Shown here: positions 1 to 8,556 of the stretch, in pieces
Layout of the letters: each line of letters starts with the position of its first letter
How positions within the stretch are numbered: the stretch's first letter is position 1
DNA from: Gallintestinimicrobium propionicum
Lineage (GTDB): Bacteria; Bacillota; Clostridia; Lachnospirales; Lachnospiraceae
Direction: 5' to 3'
NCBI RefSeq assembly: GCF_025567525.1
Contig: NZ_JAOQJY010000006.1
Span: forward strand, 128,724-192,723
Length of the DNA: 64,000 nucleotides
Position numbers and translations under genes: made by a program
Notes under the pieces: model-generated
Told to the model about the DNA's origin: nothing
Database searches by the model: none
What the model saw: only the letters and a program-made list of their open reading frames with translations

Positions 1-147
1 CATTGCTGCCTGACGAAGATTTCTCTTTCTCTTGGTGGACTTCTTTGTTAAGATATGGCTCTTGTAAGCTTTTGCTCTTTTCAGCTTACCGGTTCCTGTT
101 AATTTAAAACGTTTTGCAGCAGCTCTGCTGGTTTTCATTTTAGGCAT
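1..147 (-). CDS. rpmI: Ribosomal protein L35, 3' end cut by window edge
   Basis: The 49 visible codons read MPKMKTSRAAAKRF and continue with a Lys/Arg-rich stretch, the classic start of bL35, a small basic protein of the large ribosomal subunit. The last third or so lies beyond the window edge. It sits about 60 bases downstream of infC on the same strand, the conserved infC-rpmI-rplT order, so rplT should follow outside the window. A GAGG-type ribosome site precedes the ATG. It is presumably co-transcribed with infC and shares its attenuated leader. Confidence 0.95.
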   Translation of the reverse strand, partial: MPKMKTSRAAAKRFKLTGTGKLKRAKAYKSHILTKKSTKRKRNLRQAAM

Positions 148-207
148 ATCTGATTTCCTCCTGTTACTTCATTTTCCTAAACGTATATTTTAACTGTAGC
201 CGTGCAA

Positions 208-714
208 TCAGCGTTTTACAGTTAAAAACATGATCATGCTTCTGCCTTCCACCTTCGGCATCTTCTCTACAACAGCGATGTCAGAAAGCATCTGTGCAAA
301 GTCATCCAGAATATGTTTGCTGGTAGACATGTGCGCCATTTCACGGCCGCGGAATCTCAATGTTACCTTTACGCGGTTCCCTTTTTCAAGGAACTTTCTT
401 GCCGCGCCGACCTTGGTATTTAAGTCATTGGTATCGATGTTGGGAGACATTCTGATCTCTTTTACTTCGATGACCTTCTGTTTTCTTTTGGCATCCTTTT
501 CCTTACGGGCAAGCTCATATCTGTACTTACCGTAATCCACGATCTTGCACACCGGCGGCTTTGCCGTAGGGGCGATCTTTACCAGATCCAAACCTGCCTC
601 TTCAGCCAGCTTCAGTGCTTCTCTGGAAGACATGATGCCGAGCTGTTCTCCGCTCTCCCCAATCAGACGGATCTCTTTGTCTCTGATCTGTTCGTTGATA
701 AATAATTCGCTAAT
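208..714 (-). CDS. infC: Translation initiation factor IF-3, non-canonical ATT start
   Basis: IF-3 binds the 30S subunit, prevents premature 50S joining and checks start codons. The protein opens ISELFINEQIRDKEIRL, the family N-terminus, and ends with the C-domain segment KMPKVEGRSMIMFL; 168 residues is normal. No ATG, GTG or TTG fits. The in-frame upstream extension to 768 runs through the leader terminator. GGAGGG lies 8 bases before an ATT codon at 712-714, which I take as the start. Rare AUU starts are known for infC in E. coli and in Bacillus stearothermophilus and let IF-3 limit its own translation. Control is therefore probably double: attenuation in the leader and start-codon discrimination. 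Confidence 0.93.
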   Translation of the reverse strand: MSELFINEQIRDKEIRLIGESGEQLGIMSSREALKLAEEAGLDLVKIAPTAKPPVCKIVDYGKYRYELARKEKDAKRKQKVIEVKEIRMSPNIDTNDLNTKVGAARKFLEKGNRVKVTLRFRGREMAHMSTSKHILDDFAQMLSDIAVVEKMPKVEGRSMIMFLTVKR

Positions 715-741
715 GGCTGGTTCCCTCCATAAGAAATAAAA

Positions 742-884
742 TAAAAAAAGTGGATAGCTTCTATCCACTCACAACCTCTGCTCTTCCTCTGAGAAGCAAA
801 GGAAACTGTAAACGCCTATGAGCCCGATCGCTATAGGGTGAGAGTGGATACTCTGCTTGTTTGTTCCTTACGCACCTGCGTACT
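742..884 (-). promoter_or_regulatory. Attenuated leader of infC-rpmI (L20-leader type)
   Basis: The leader between the promoter and infC ends in a perfect 9-bp terminator stem (761-769 with 749-757, loop of three) followed by a run of T. The 5' arm of that stem can instead pair with TATCCACTC at 842-850, giving mutually exclusive terminator and antiterminator folds. Leaders of infC-rpmI-rplT operons in low-GC Gram-positives are known to be attenuated by ribosomal protein L20. The pairing is visible in the sequence; the L20 ligand is inferred from the genes. Confidence 0.8.
749..769 (-). terminator. Leader terminator upstream of infC
   Basis: AGTGGATAG and CTATCCACT form a perfect 9-bp stem with an AAG loop, directly followed by seven T on the minus strand. 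It ends about 35 bases before the infC start, so read-through is required for expression. Confidence 0.9.
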
Positions 885-889
885 AATAG

Positions 890-918
890 AGATTAGCACG
901 ACGAACATCATTTGTCAA
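890..918 (-). promoter_or_regulatory. Promoter of infC operon
   Basis: TTGACA (913-918), 17-base spacer, TAATCT (890-895) on the minus strand. Predicted start near 883. Confidence 0.82.
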
Positions 919-952
919 TGCCCGTCGTGCATTTTTTTTTAATTTTTTTAAT

Positions 953-1110
953 CACAGTTCCCTCGTACTTTTCGTGAGCGGCTTTTGTGCTTGCACAAAA
1001 ATCTGCTTGCGAAAATGTACGAAGGGAGCGCCGCTCTATGAGCAAAAATGGACTGCGAAGCAGCGGAGAGCGTCGAAGACGCGGTATTGCGAATGGCGCG
1101 GGTGAACTTC
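953..1110 (-). repeat. Family-2 interspersed repeat, copy A
   Basis: Reverse-oriented copy of the element at 50275-50438. It shares GTTCACCCGCGCCATTCGC near one end, the internal TTTTTGCTCAT block and the GTACGAGGGAACTG end. It fills the gap between the DUF1540 gene and the infC promoter. It encodes nothing recognisable. Confidence 0.8.
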
Positions 1111-1112
1111 CA

Positions 1113-1427
1113 TCACCGTTCCACAAATGTCGCGCAGGCGGTTTCCCTGCGGTCCCCGGCACGGCTTCCGCGCATGTCCACATGCTCTGCCTGACATTTA
1201 TAATTGGTATTGTAGCGGCATTTTACCGCTTCGCAGTCGATCTGCGTCATCCGGTCAGGATATCCGTCTGCGTTTCTTGCGCTGCCTTCCTTCTGCTGTT
1301 CAAAATTCTCACAGCAGGTTTCATCACAGCTGCAGGCCTTTGCGCCGCCTACCATAATGTCGTTTCTGCAGCAGCAGTCTCCGTCATGAAAGCAGCAGGT
1401 TTCCACACTACACTTTAAATCTGTCAT
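1113..1427 (-). CDS. DUF1540 cysteine-rich protein
   Basis: A 104-residue, Cys-rich protein with two copies of the short DUF1540 pattern: one near residues 4-40 (CSVETCCFHDGDCCC... CETF-like CENF) and one near 62-100 (CEAVKCRYNTNYKCQA... CATF). The family is widespread in Firmicutes and thought to bind metal; no biochemical role is established. The start is the ATG of MTDLKCSV, with AGGAGG eight bases upstream. A longer in-frame extension to 1544 lacks a ribosome site. It is a single gene between thrS and the infC region; the repeat element begins right after its stop codon. Confidence 0.85.
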   Translation of the reverse strand: MTDLKCSVETCCFHDGDCCCRNDIMVGGAKACSCDETCCENFEQQKEGSARNADGYPDRMTQIDCEAVKCRYNTNYKCQAEHVDMRGSRAGDRRETACATFVER

Positions 1428-1610
1428 CGTCCATACCTCCTTTTCTGGAAGAGCTGCGCGATGCGTCCGCATTTTCTCTGCGCACAGGACAGGCTGATCT
1501 GTGATGCGCCACCTTACAGCCACATAGCGTAGTGCGTTGCGCATTCTGCGCAGCTCCTGGCAGTCAGTATGCCCGATGACAGGTTATTTTATGCAGTTTT
1601 TTTTGCCGGA

Positions 1611-3533
1611 TCAGTCTTTCTTTACGCGATTTTCCTTGGTTTCGATCTCTTTTAAGATATCTGCGATGAACGTATCCAGGCTTCTTGCACCTTCATCACC
1701 GGCTGCACGGCTTCTGACAGAAACGGTGTTTTCTTCCTCTTCCTTCTGACCAACAACCAGCATGTAAGGGATCTTGGCAGTCTGTGCCTCTCTGATCTTG
1801 TAGCCGATCTTTTCTGCTCTGGTATCCACTTCTGCGCGGATGCCTGCTTCTGTCAGCTTGTTCAGGACGTTCTGTGCATAATCCATGTATTTATCGGAAA
1901 TCGGAAGCACCTTAACCTGTACCGGAGCCAGCCAGGTCGGGAATGCGCCTGCAAAATGCTCGATCAGGATACCGATGAAACGCTCGATAGAGCCAAATAC
2001 TACGCGGTGGATCATGATCGGGCGATGCTTCTCGCCGTCAGCTCCAACGTACTCCAGTTCAAAACGCTGAGGCAGCTGGAAGTCGAGCTGGATCGTACCG
2101 CACTGCCAGGTACGTCCGATACAATCTACCAGATGGAAATCGATCTTCGGTCCGTAGAACGCACCGTCGCCTTCGTTTACTACATAAGGAAGCTGCAGCT
2201 CGTCCAGAGCGCTGCGCAGCGCGTCTGTTGCCATCTCCCAGTCTTCGTCGCTGCCCATGGAATCCTCCGGACGGGTGGACAGCTCTACATGATACTGGAA
2301 GCCGAACAGGGAATAAACTTCATTGATCAATCCTGCAACGCCTTTGATTTCGTCCTTGATCTGCTCAGGTGTCATGAAGATATGGGCATCATCCTGTGTG
2401 AAGCAGCGCACACGCATCAGACCATGCAGCTGACCGGATTTTTCATGACGGTGTACCAGACCAAGCTCGCCCATACGCAGCGGCAGATCTCTGTAAGAAC
2501 GGGGTTCAGATGCATAAACCAAAACGCCGCCGGGGCAGTTCATCGGCTTGATCGCATAATCTTCGCCGTCGATTACAGTGGTGTACATGTTATTTTTATA
2601 ATGATCCCAGTGACCTGAGGTCTCCCAGAGGCTTCTGTTTAAGATCACAGGAGTGGAAATTTCCACATAACCTGCTTTTCTGTGGATTTCACGCCAGTAG
2701 TCCAGCAGGGTGTTCTTTAATACCATACCCTTAGGCAGGAAGAAGGGGAAACCAGGACCTGCTTCATGCATCATAAACAGTCCCAGCTCTTTGCCCAGCT
2801 TTCTGTGGTCGCGCTTTTTCGCCTCTTCCATCATGGTAATGTAAGCTTCCAGCTCGTCCTTCTTTGCAAAAGCGGTTGCATACAGTCTGGTCAGCATCTG
2901 GTTATGTTCGTCGCCTCTCCAGTATGCACCTGCAAGGCTCATGATCTTGAATGCCTTACCAACTTCTTTGGTGCTCATCAGGTGAGGACCTGCGCACAGG
3001 TCTACAAATTCGCCCTGCTGATAGAAGCTGATTTCTTCGCCCTCCGGCAGATCTTCAATCAGTTCTACTTTATAAGGCTCTTCTTTCTCCTTCATAAATT
3101 CGATTGCTTTCTCTCTGGGCAGAGTAAAGCGCTCGATCTTTAAATCCTCTTTGACAATCTTCTTCATCTCTGCTTCGATCTTTTCAAAATCGTCGCTGGT
3201 CAGGGGAGTTTCGAACTCCATATCGTAATAGAAGCCGTCTGCGATAGAGGGACCGATCGCCAGCTTTGTGTTGGGATACAGGCGCTTTACAGCCTGCGCC
3301 ATTACATGGCTGGTGGTGTGGCGCAGTGCAGCCAGACCTTTTTCATCCTTTGCAGTCAGAATGTTGACTGCAGCGTCGTGATCGACAACGGTACGCAGGT
3401 CTACAACCTCTCCGTCTACTTCTCCGGCACATGCCGCTCTCGCAAGTCCTTCGCTCAAATCCTTCGCAATATCAATCACAGACATTGCCTGTGCGTACTC
3501 TTTTACAGAGCCGTCTTTTAATGTAACCTTCAT
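1611..3533 (-). CDS. thrS: Threonyl-tRNA synthetase
   Basis: The full-length 640-residue class II synthetase charges tRNA-Thr in the cytoplasm. Visible in order are an N-terminal TGS domain (MKVTLKDGSVKEY), the editing domain with the HTTSH zinc/editing motif near residue 78, the class II core with PMNCPGG and FTQDDAHIF, and the C-terminal anticodon-binding domain. It starts at ATG 3533 with a GGAG ribosome site. It is a single-gene unit: a T-box leader with its own promoter precedes it. The repeat element at 3638-3771 sits between the leader terminator and the gene, adding an unusually structured stretch to the untranslated region. Confidence 0.98.
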   Translation of the reverse strand: MKVTLKDGSVKEYAQAMSVIDIAKDLSEGLARAACAGEVDGEVVDLRTVVDHDAAVNILTAKDEKGLAALRHTTSHVMAQAVKRLYPNTKLAIGPSIADGFYYDMEFETPLTSDDFEKIEAEMKKIVKEDLKIERFTLPREKAIEFMKEKEEPYKVELIEDLPEGEEISFYQQGEFVDLCAGPHLMSTKEVGKAFKIMSLAGAYWRGDEHNQMLTRLYATAFAKKDELEAYITMMEEAKKRDHRKLGKELGLFMMHEAGPGFPFFLPKGMVLKNTLLDYWREIHRKAGYVEISTPVILNRSLWETSGHWDHYKNNMYTTVIDGEDYAIKPMNCPGGVLVYASEPRSYRDLPLRMGELGLVHRHEKSGQLHGLMRVRCFTQDDAHIFMTPEQIKDEIKGVAGLINEVYSLFGFQYHVELSTRPEDSMGSDEDWEMATDALRSALDELQLPYVVNEGDGAFYGPKIDFHLVDCIGRTWQCGTIQLDFQLPQRFELEYVGADGEKHRPIMIHRVVFGSIERFIGILIEHFAGAFPTWLAPVQVKVLPISDKYMDYAQNVLNKLTEAGIRAEVDTRAEKIGYKIREAQTAKIPYMLVVGQKEEEENTVSVRSRAAGDEGARSLDTFIADILKEIETKENRVKKD

Positions 3534-3637
3534 GGTATCTCCTTCCGGCTTTCGCCTTTTTCTATCTTAAAAATTTTGAAAATAACCTGTTTATTCGATC
3601 TTCACATAGTTTTGTGAATCTCGTCCTCTCTATAGAT

Positions 3638-3771
3638 AAAAAAGAATGTGCCCTGGAACATTCTCGCGCCGAGGCGCGGTTGCTTCGGCAACCATCTACC
3701 CTTGCGCCGAGTGCGCATCCTCGCGGAGCGTTTTTATCGTATAGAAACGAAGTTTCCTATACGATAAAAAA
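3638..3771 (+). repeat. Family-3 modular multi-hairpin repeat, full copy
   Basis: A chain of small stems: GAATGT/ACATTC, a GCGCC/GGCGC stem, GGTTGC/GCAACC, a GCGC pair, then a long A/T-flanked stem CGTATAG/CTATACG bounded by T and A runs. It abuts the thrS T-box terminator; its terminal A-run is the terminator's T-run. Related copies lie at 21399, 27489, 58551 and 61895. Confidence 0.8.
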
Positions 3772-4034
3772 GTCCCATGCACACCTTACGATGTACATGG
3801 GACGCTTCAGCGCGGTTCCACCCATTTTGCAGATCTGCAACAGCAGTCTGCCGCTCTTTTGATGATAACGGAATCACCGTGTCCGATTAAGGACCGCTCC
3901 GAGATGGTTTTCATACGAGACCTCTGTCAAAACGCTTCCAGCACAGCTCTGCAATGCAGATACCGGCGTTTCTCTCTGATACAGATTCCGGGATTACTCT
4001 TCTCTTCCACGCGTTGTCTTTTTATCAAATGCTG
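3766..4034 (-). promoter_or_regulatory. T-box leader of thrS
   Basis: The minus strand carries the T-box core TGGGTGGAACCGCG at 3811-3824, which binds the tRNA acceptor end, followed by a terminator stem GTCCCATG/CATGGGAC (3772-3803) and a T-run. A candidate specifier codon ACC (Thr) lies at 3906-3908 in the stem-I region. Uncharged tRNA-Thr should stabilise the antiterminator and turn thrS on. The specifier placement is inferred from position, not from a computed fold. Confidence 0.9.
3772..3803 (-). terminator. T-box terminator of thrS
   Basis: An eight-base stem GTCCCATG/CATGGGAC, with further internal pairing, is followed by TTTTTT on the minus strand. Confidence 0.88.
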
Positions 4035-4039
4035 CCCTT

Positions 4040-4068
4040 ATCTTAATCGATCTGTTTCGATTTGTAAA
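4040..4068 (-). promoter_or_regulatory. Promoter of thrS leader
   Basis: TTTACA (4063-4068), 17-base spacer, TAAGAT (4040-4045). Confidence 0.75.
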
Positions 4069-4078
4069 GAGCCTTTGA

Positions 4079-4585
<507 letters not shown>

Positions 4586-4673
4586 ATTTCTTCACCTCAA
4601 TTAAATTTCTGACGGGATTGCTCCCTTTGCATTTCGCACGCCTATTTTTGCACGGGCATCCATACTTTGCATT

Positions 4674-4702
4674 ATTATAGCCCAGACCCCCGATTTGTGC
4701 AA
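4674..4702 (-). promoter_or_regulatory. Promoter of the SEC-C gene
   Basis: TTGCAC (4697-4702), 17-base spacer, TATAAT (4674-4679). Confidence 0.78.
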
Positions 4703-4729
4703 GCAAAAAATCTGTGAACACTTTGCCGC

Positions 4730-5413
4730 TTAACAGGTCTGCGTTTCTTTTTTTGCAGGCTGATGGTCGTATTCAAAACCGCAGTGGGATAAAACTGCTT
4801 TTGCGATTACAGTTGCGCCGATCAGGTTCGGATGCACTCTGTCCCATGCAATATAGGAAGAATGACGATACTCAAAATACCGGTTGAATACCTCCTGCAG
4901 ATCAACCAGACAGCAGCCGTGCTTTGCAGCCAGCTTTTTGCAGATCGCACCGTATTCGTCCATTCTCTTTCGCATCCAGTCCTGCGGATTAGGCTCCATA
5001 TAATAAGGCGTCAAAATAAAGATGCCCTTTACTTTTCCTTTTACCGACAGAATCATTTTTTCCAGATTTGCTTCGTATTCTTCGGGCATCACCTGTCCGT
5101 CCGGAATCGCCGGACTGTCAAACTGTCTCCATACGTCGTTGATGCCGATGCAGATCGAAACCCAATCCGGATTTAAGGAAACAACATCCGAATCAAAACG
5201 CTGCAGCAGATCTCTGCTCGTGTTGCCGGAAACACCGGAATTGGTCACACGCAGATACACTTCCGGATACCAAGTGCTCAGCATGTTTTCGATGATACGC
5301 ACATAGCTCTGACCTACATTATCAAACAGACCTTCCCCCACAGGCTGTGCACTTCCCATATCTGTTACCGAATCTCCTGCAAATACAATTCTGTCCATTG
5401 GTTCAAATATCAT
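4730..5413 (-). CDS. SGNH/GDSL-family hydrolase
   Basis: A 227-residue esterase-type enzyme. The four SGNH blocks are visible: GDSVTD with the nucleophile Ser near residue 14, a Gly in SGVSGNTS, GIND, and a C-terminal DRVHPN with the Asp and His. There is no signal peptide, so it is probably cytoplasmic. Family members deacylate sugars, polysaccharides or lipids; the substrate cannot be read from sequence. The start at ATG 5413 has AGGAGGG eight bases upstream; the longer frame to 5470 is unlikely. Its promoter is divergent from the small membrane protein at 5552. Confidence 0.88.
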   Translation of the reverse strand: MIFEPMDRIVFAGDSVTDMGSAQPVGEGLFDNVGQSYVRIIENMLSTWYPEVYLRVTNSGVSGNTSRDLLQRFDSDVVSLNPDWVSICIGINDVWRQFDSPAIPDGQVMPEEYEANLEKMILSVKGKVKGIFILTPYYMEPNPQDWMRKRMDEYGAICKKLAAKHGCCLVDLQEVFNRYFEYRHSSYIAWDRVHPNLIGATVIAKAVLSHCGFEYDHQPAKKETQTC

Positions 5414-5470
5414 CTTTTGTTCCCTCCTGCGCTTGCAAAGCGCTCCTCTTTGATGTATGCTATCAAGCAT

Positions 5471-5498
5471 ATTGTAGCATTATCATCGGCAATGTAAA
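5471..5498 (-). promoter_or_regulatory. Promoter of the SGNH hydrolase gene
   Basis: TTTACA (5493-5498), 16-base spacer, TACAAT (5471-5476). Confidence 0.68.
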
Positions 5499-5551
5499 GT
5501 ACTGAATCGAATTTGTTTCAGCCGTCCTGCGACGGCAGAATGGAGACTCTT

Positions 5552-5839
5552 ATGAAGAAGAAAAAAACGGCAAAGCAAATCGCTGCCATCGTTTGTATCG
5601 TCCTTTTAGTAGCGCTCTATCTCATCACGCTCCTCAGCGCAATTTTTGCGTTTCCCGGTTGGCAGCGGCTCTTTTCCGGCTGTCTGATCTGCACAGTTGC
5701 AGTCCCGATCCTGCTCTGGATTTTCATCTGGCTTTACGGGCAGTTTGAACAGAAGCACACGATCGCATCCTTCGATATCGGACAGACCGACGCAGGCCGC
5801 ACGCAGAACGAGGACGAGGCAAATGCTGCGCAGAACTAA
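5552..5839 (+). CDS. Small two-helix membrane protein
   Basis: A 95-residue protein with a Lys-rich start (MKKKKTAKQ), two hydrophobic segments (about residues 9-33 and 41-63) separated by a short FPGWQRLFSG turn, and an acidic, polar tail. I do not recognise a family. The start at 5552 is chosen because GGAG lies six bases upstream and the Lys-rich N-terminus fits a membrane protein; the frame also opens at 5513. It is divergent from the SGNH hydrolase and convergent with corA, sharing the terminator at 5845-5893. Confidence 0.65.
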   Translation: MKKKKTAKQIAAIVCIVLLVALYLITLLSAIFAFPGWQRLFSGCLICTVAVPILLWIFIWLYGQFEQKHTIASFDIGQTDAGRTQNEDEANAAQN

Positions 5840-5844
5840 AACGC

Positions 5845-5893
5845 AAAAAGTGCTGTTGCACCGGCAACTATTTCCCGGGCAGCAGCACTTTTT
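5845..5893. terminator. Bidirectional terminator between 5552 gene and corA
   Basis: AAAAAGTGCTG and CAGCACTTTTT form an 11-bp stem with A and T runs on either side, so it can serve both converging transcripts. Confidence 0.85.
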
Positions 5894-5921
5894 CAGCTTT
5901 CGTACACACTTTTTTACGCTT

Positions 5922-6863
5922 CTACAGCATCTTTCTCTTTTTCAGCACTTTCATCGTAATCACGCATGCAACTAAAATCAGCACGCAGATAATCCCGAAA
6001 CCGTAAGGCGTATGGGCCAGCGGCATCCATTTTTCGGAAACGTTCATTCCGTAAATGCCGGAAATGATCGTCGGGATCGCCATGACGATCGTGATCGACG
6101 CAAGGTATTTCATTGCGCTGTTTAAGCGGTTGTCCATCAGGGAGGAAAGCAGCTCTCTCGTTCCCTGGATAATGTCCCGGTAGATCCGCGTCATTTCGAT
6201 CGCCTGCTGGTTTTCGACCACAACGTCGTCCAAAAGGTCCTGATCCTCCGGGTATTTCTTGATGCGGCTATAGCGCATCAGACGATCCAGTACGACCTTG
6301 TTGGCACGCAGCGACGTATCAAAATATACGAGGTTGGATTCCAGCTCATGTAAGTCGATCAGCTCCATTTCCTCCGTATCGTCCCCGATATGCGCCTCGA
6401 TCTCCTTCCGCTTGCGGTCGATAATACGCAGATAGGACTGATACAGCATGCAGGAACGCAAAAAAATCTGGTAGATAAAGCGCATCTGTTTTTTAGTGCT
6501 GAACTCCTTGACCGTATTTTCCAGAAAATTTTTCAGAACCGGCGTTGCTTCCGCACATACAGTCAGCAGCACATCGTTCACCAAGATCAGACCGAGCGGT
6601 ATGGTCGTATACGCTTCCCGCTGATGACGGTATTCCACAGACGGAACGTCGAATAAAATCAGGGAATATTCGTTGCTGACGTCCACACGGGAGCTTTCCT
6701 CATCATCCAGCGCGGCGCGGACATCCGCAAGGTCAATCTGAAATTCCTGTGCAATCTGCACACATTCTTCCAGGGTCGGCGCAACCAGATTCACCCAGCA
6801 GCCGCCATCCGCCCGATTGACCTCCATCAGCAGATTTCCCTGAGTTATATATCGTTTCACCAT
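5922..6863 (-). CDS. corA: CorA-family magnesium/divalent cation transporter
   Basis: A 313-residue member of the CorA superfamily. It has a long cytoplasmic N-terminal domain, two C-terminal transmembrane helices and the signature YGMN at the end of the first helix (GIYGMNVSEKW), which forms the selectivity loop. The C-terminus is basic (KVLKKRKML), as is usual. It is the last gene of a lysR-HAD-corA operon and starts one base after the HAD stop (TAACATG), suggesting translational coupling. Mg2+ is the likely substrate; Co2+ or Ni2+ cannot be excluded. Confidence 0.93.
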   Translation of the reverse strand: MVKRYITQGNLLMEVNRADGGCWVNLVAPTLEECVQIAQEFQIDLADVRAALDDEESSRVDVSNEYSLILFDVPSVEYRHQREAYTTIPLGLILVNDVLLTVCAEATPVLKNFLENTVKEFSTKKQMRFIYQIFLRSCMLYQSYLRIIDRKRKEIEAHIGDDTEEMELIDLHELESNLVYFDTSLRANKVVLDRLMRYSRIKKYPEDQDLLDDVVVENQQAIEMTRIYRDIIQGTRELLSSLMDNRLNSAMKYLASITIVMAIPTIISGIYGMNVSEKWMPLAHTPYGFGIICVLILVACVITMKVLKKRKML

Positions 6864-6864
6864 G

Positions 6865-7467
6865 TTACTCTACTCCAAACGTCCGAAGCATCTGCTTTGC
6901 CTGCTCCTGATTTTCAAATACAAAGGCATTGATCCCGGCTCTGCGGGCTGCTTCCACATTTTCCAAAATGTCGTCCATAAAGACGCATTCCTCCGGTTTT
7001 AAATGATATCGGCTTAAAATCAGCGAATAAATTTCCGGCATCGGCTTAATTAGCTTATCCTGACACGAAAGGATGCCGCCATCCACATACGGCAGAAAAT
7101 CCAGATCACTCCAGCACTCCCGCAGCACCTTTCTGGAAAAATTCGACAGCACAAGGAACTGATAGCCCTTCGCCTTTAACTCTTCAATCCACGGAATCGC
7201 ATAATCATAACGCTCCATGATGCCGCGGACGTTTGCCAGCGTTTTGTGAAGGTCTTCTTCCAGCTCCGGATCGTTTGCAATAAACCGGTTCAAAATTTCC
7301 TCTTCGGAAAGGACGCCGCGGTCATATTCTTTCCAGATATCACTCCCTACCGTCGCCTTTGCCAGACGCTCCACCATTTCTTCCGAATATCCCTTGCTTT
7401 TATAAAAATCGTACCAGGTAAAACCGGATAATACGTTTCCGATATCGCTGATAATTGTTCTGATCAT
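6865..7467 (-). CDS. HAD-family hydrolase (YihX-like)
   Basis: A 200-residue HAD-superfamily phosphatase. Motif I reads SDIGNVL: the nucleophile Asp is present but the usual second Asp is Gly, as in the YihX-like subfamily (DLGNV). Motif II is LVLSNFS, the motif III Lys lies in KLIKPMPEIY and motif IV is FMDDILENV. The cap is helical. Sugar phosphates are plausible substrates but this is inference. The ATG overlaps the lysR stop by four bases (ATGA), so translation is probably coupled to the regulator. Confidence 0.88.
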   Translation of the reverse strand: MIRTIISDIGNVLSGFTWYDFYKSKGYSEEMVERLAKATVGSDIWKEYDRGVLSEEEILNRFIANDPELEEDLHKTLANVRGIMERYDYAIPWIEELKAKGYQFLVLSNFSRKVLRECWSDLDFLPYVDGGILSCQDKLIKPMPEIYSLILSRYHLKPEECVFMDDILENVEAARRAGINAFVFENQEQAKQMLRTFGVE

Positions 7468-8381
7468 ATCCGATCGCCTCCCTCATTTTCTTCTGCTGTT
7501 TCTGACAGCATCCGCAAAAGCTCCTGCGCCGCAAGACTGCTGCCGCCCTTTTCCTCCGTCACGACGAAAAACTCCCGCTGCGGCAGCTGCTCTTCCAATT
7601 TTAACTCTATCAGCTCTCTGCTGTCCAGCTCCTTTTTGGCAAAATCGCGCACAACGCTTCCGACACCGAGGTTTCTCAAGGCAAACTGCACGATGATATC
7701 GCTTGTTGCAAGCTCGAACTCCGGGTGGACGAACACCTTTCTCTGCTCCAAAAAACGCTGGACATAACGTCTTGTGCTTGTATCCTGATCCAACATGATA
7801 AGTGGCACTTTTTCCAAAACGGAAAGCGGTTGCTTCTGACGGGTATATTCCAGAAAGTTTCGTCCTGCCACAAAAATATCTTCAATTTTACGCACCGGCA
7901 TCAGGCGGACACCCTCCTGCTTTTCCAGCGGACCGGATACAACTCCGAAATCGATTTTTTTCTCTTTTAAAAGTCCCATCGTCGCAGGCGTCGGACCATT
8001 CGTGATCTGAAACCGCACCCCCGGATATTTTTCATGGAACCGTTCCAGATACGGTAACAGAAAAAAACGCAGCGTCATGTCGGACGCCCCGATCGTAATT
8101 TCACCGCATTCCAGGTTCTGCATCTGCAACAGCCGCTTTTCCCCGGCAAGAAATGCGCTATACCCTTTTTCCACATATTCGTACAGGATTTTTCCTTCCG
8201 CCGTCAGGCTGATTCCACGCGCACTGCGCACAAACAGGCTGCTGCCGAGCGCCTTTTCCAGCTGCCGGATGCTCTGGCTGACCGCCGGCTGAGACAAGGA
8301 AAGCGCTGCCGCCGCCTTTGTCACTGAGCTGCAGCGTGCCACATAATAAAAAACACGATAATATTCCAGATTTGCTGTCAT
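7464..8381 (-). CDS. LysR-type transcriptional regulator
   Basis: A 305-residue LTTR. The N-terminal winged helix-turn-helix (MTANLEYYRVFYYVARCSSV, then TKAAAALSLSQPAVSQSIRQLE) is standard, followed by a substrate-binding domain. The effector is unknown. The start at ATG 8381 agrees with the family's N-terminus and has AGGGGAT upstream; the frame opens at 8477 but would include the promoter. Unusually for an LTTR it is the first gene of the operon it probably regulates (HAD, corA) rather than divergent from it. Confidence 0.93.
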   Translation of the reverse strand: MTANLEYYRVFYYVARCSSVTKAAAALSLSQPAVSQSIRQLEKALGSSLFVRSARGISLTAEGKILYEYVEKGYSAFLAGEKRLLQMQNLECGEITIGASDMTLRFFLLPYLERFHEKYPGVRFQITNGPTPATMGLLKEKKIDFGVVSGPLEKQEGVRLMPVRKIEDIFVAGRNFLEYTRQKQPLSVLEKVPLIMLDQDTSTRRYVQRFLEQRKVFVHPEFELATSDIIVQFALRNLGVGSVVRDFAKKELDSRELIELKLEEQLPQREFFVVTEEKGGSSLAAQELLRMLSETAEENEGGDRI

Positions 8382-8448
8382 CAAAAAAAATCCCCTATCA
8401 CAGAGTCGATGGCTGCCGCCCGAAAATGAGGCAATGAGCCATGACTCT

Positions 8449-8477
8449 ATTATAAGGGATTTTAGAATTTCTGTCAT
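8449..8477 (-). promoter_or_regulatory. Promoter of lysR-HAD-corA
   Basis: ATGACA (8472-8477), 17-base spacer, TATAAT (8449-8454). Between it and lysR, TGGCT/AGCCA and AGAGTC/GACTCT arms (8402-8447) can form a leader hairpin. Confidence 0.68.
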
Positions 8478-8556
8478 CCAGGAAGTTCACTTGTCGCTTT
8501 CGCGCTTGCAGGCAAACCTGCCTGTGGAAAATTATCCAGGGTTCTTAGGAACTGTC

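Noticed and set aside
1956..2618. Plus-strand open frame of 220 codons
   Set aside because: It lies wholly antisense to thrS, has no ribosome site and no recognisable domain; long antisense frames arise from the codon use of strong genes here.
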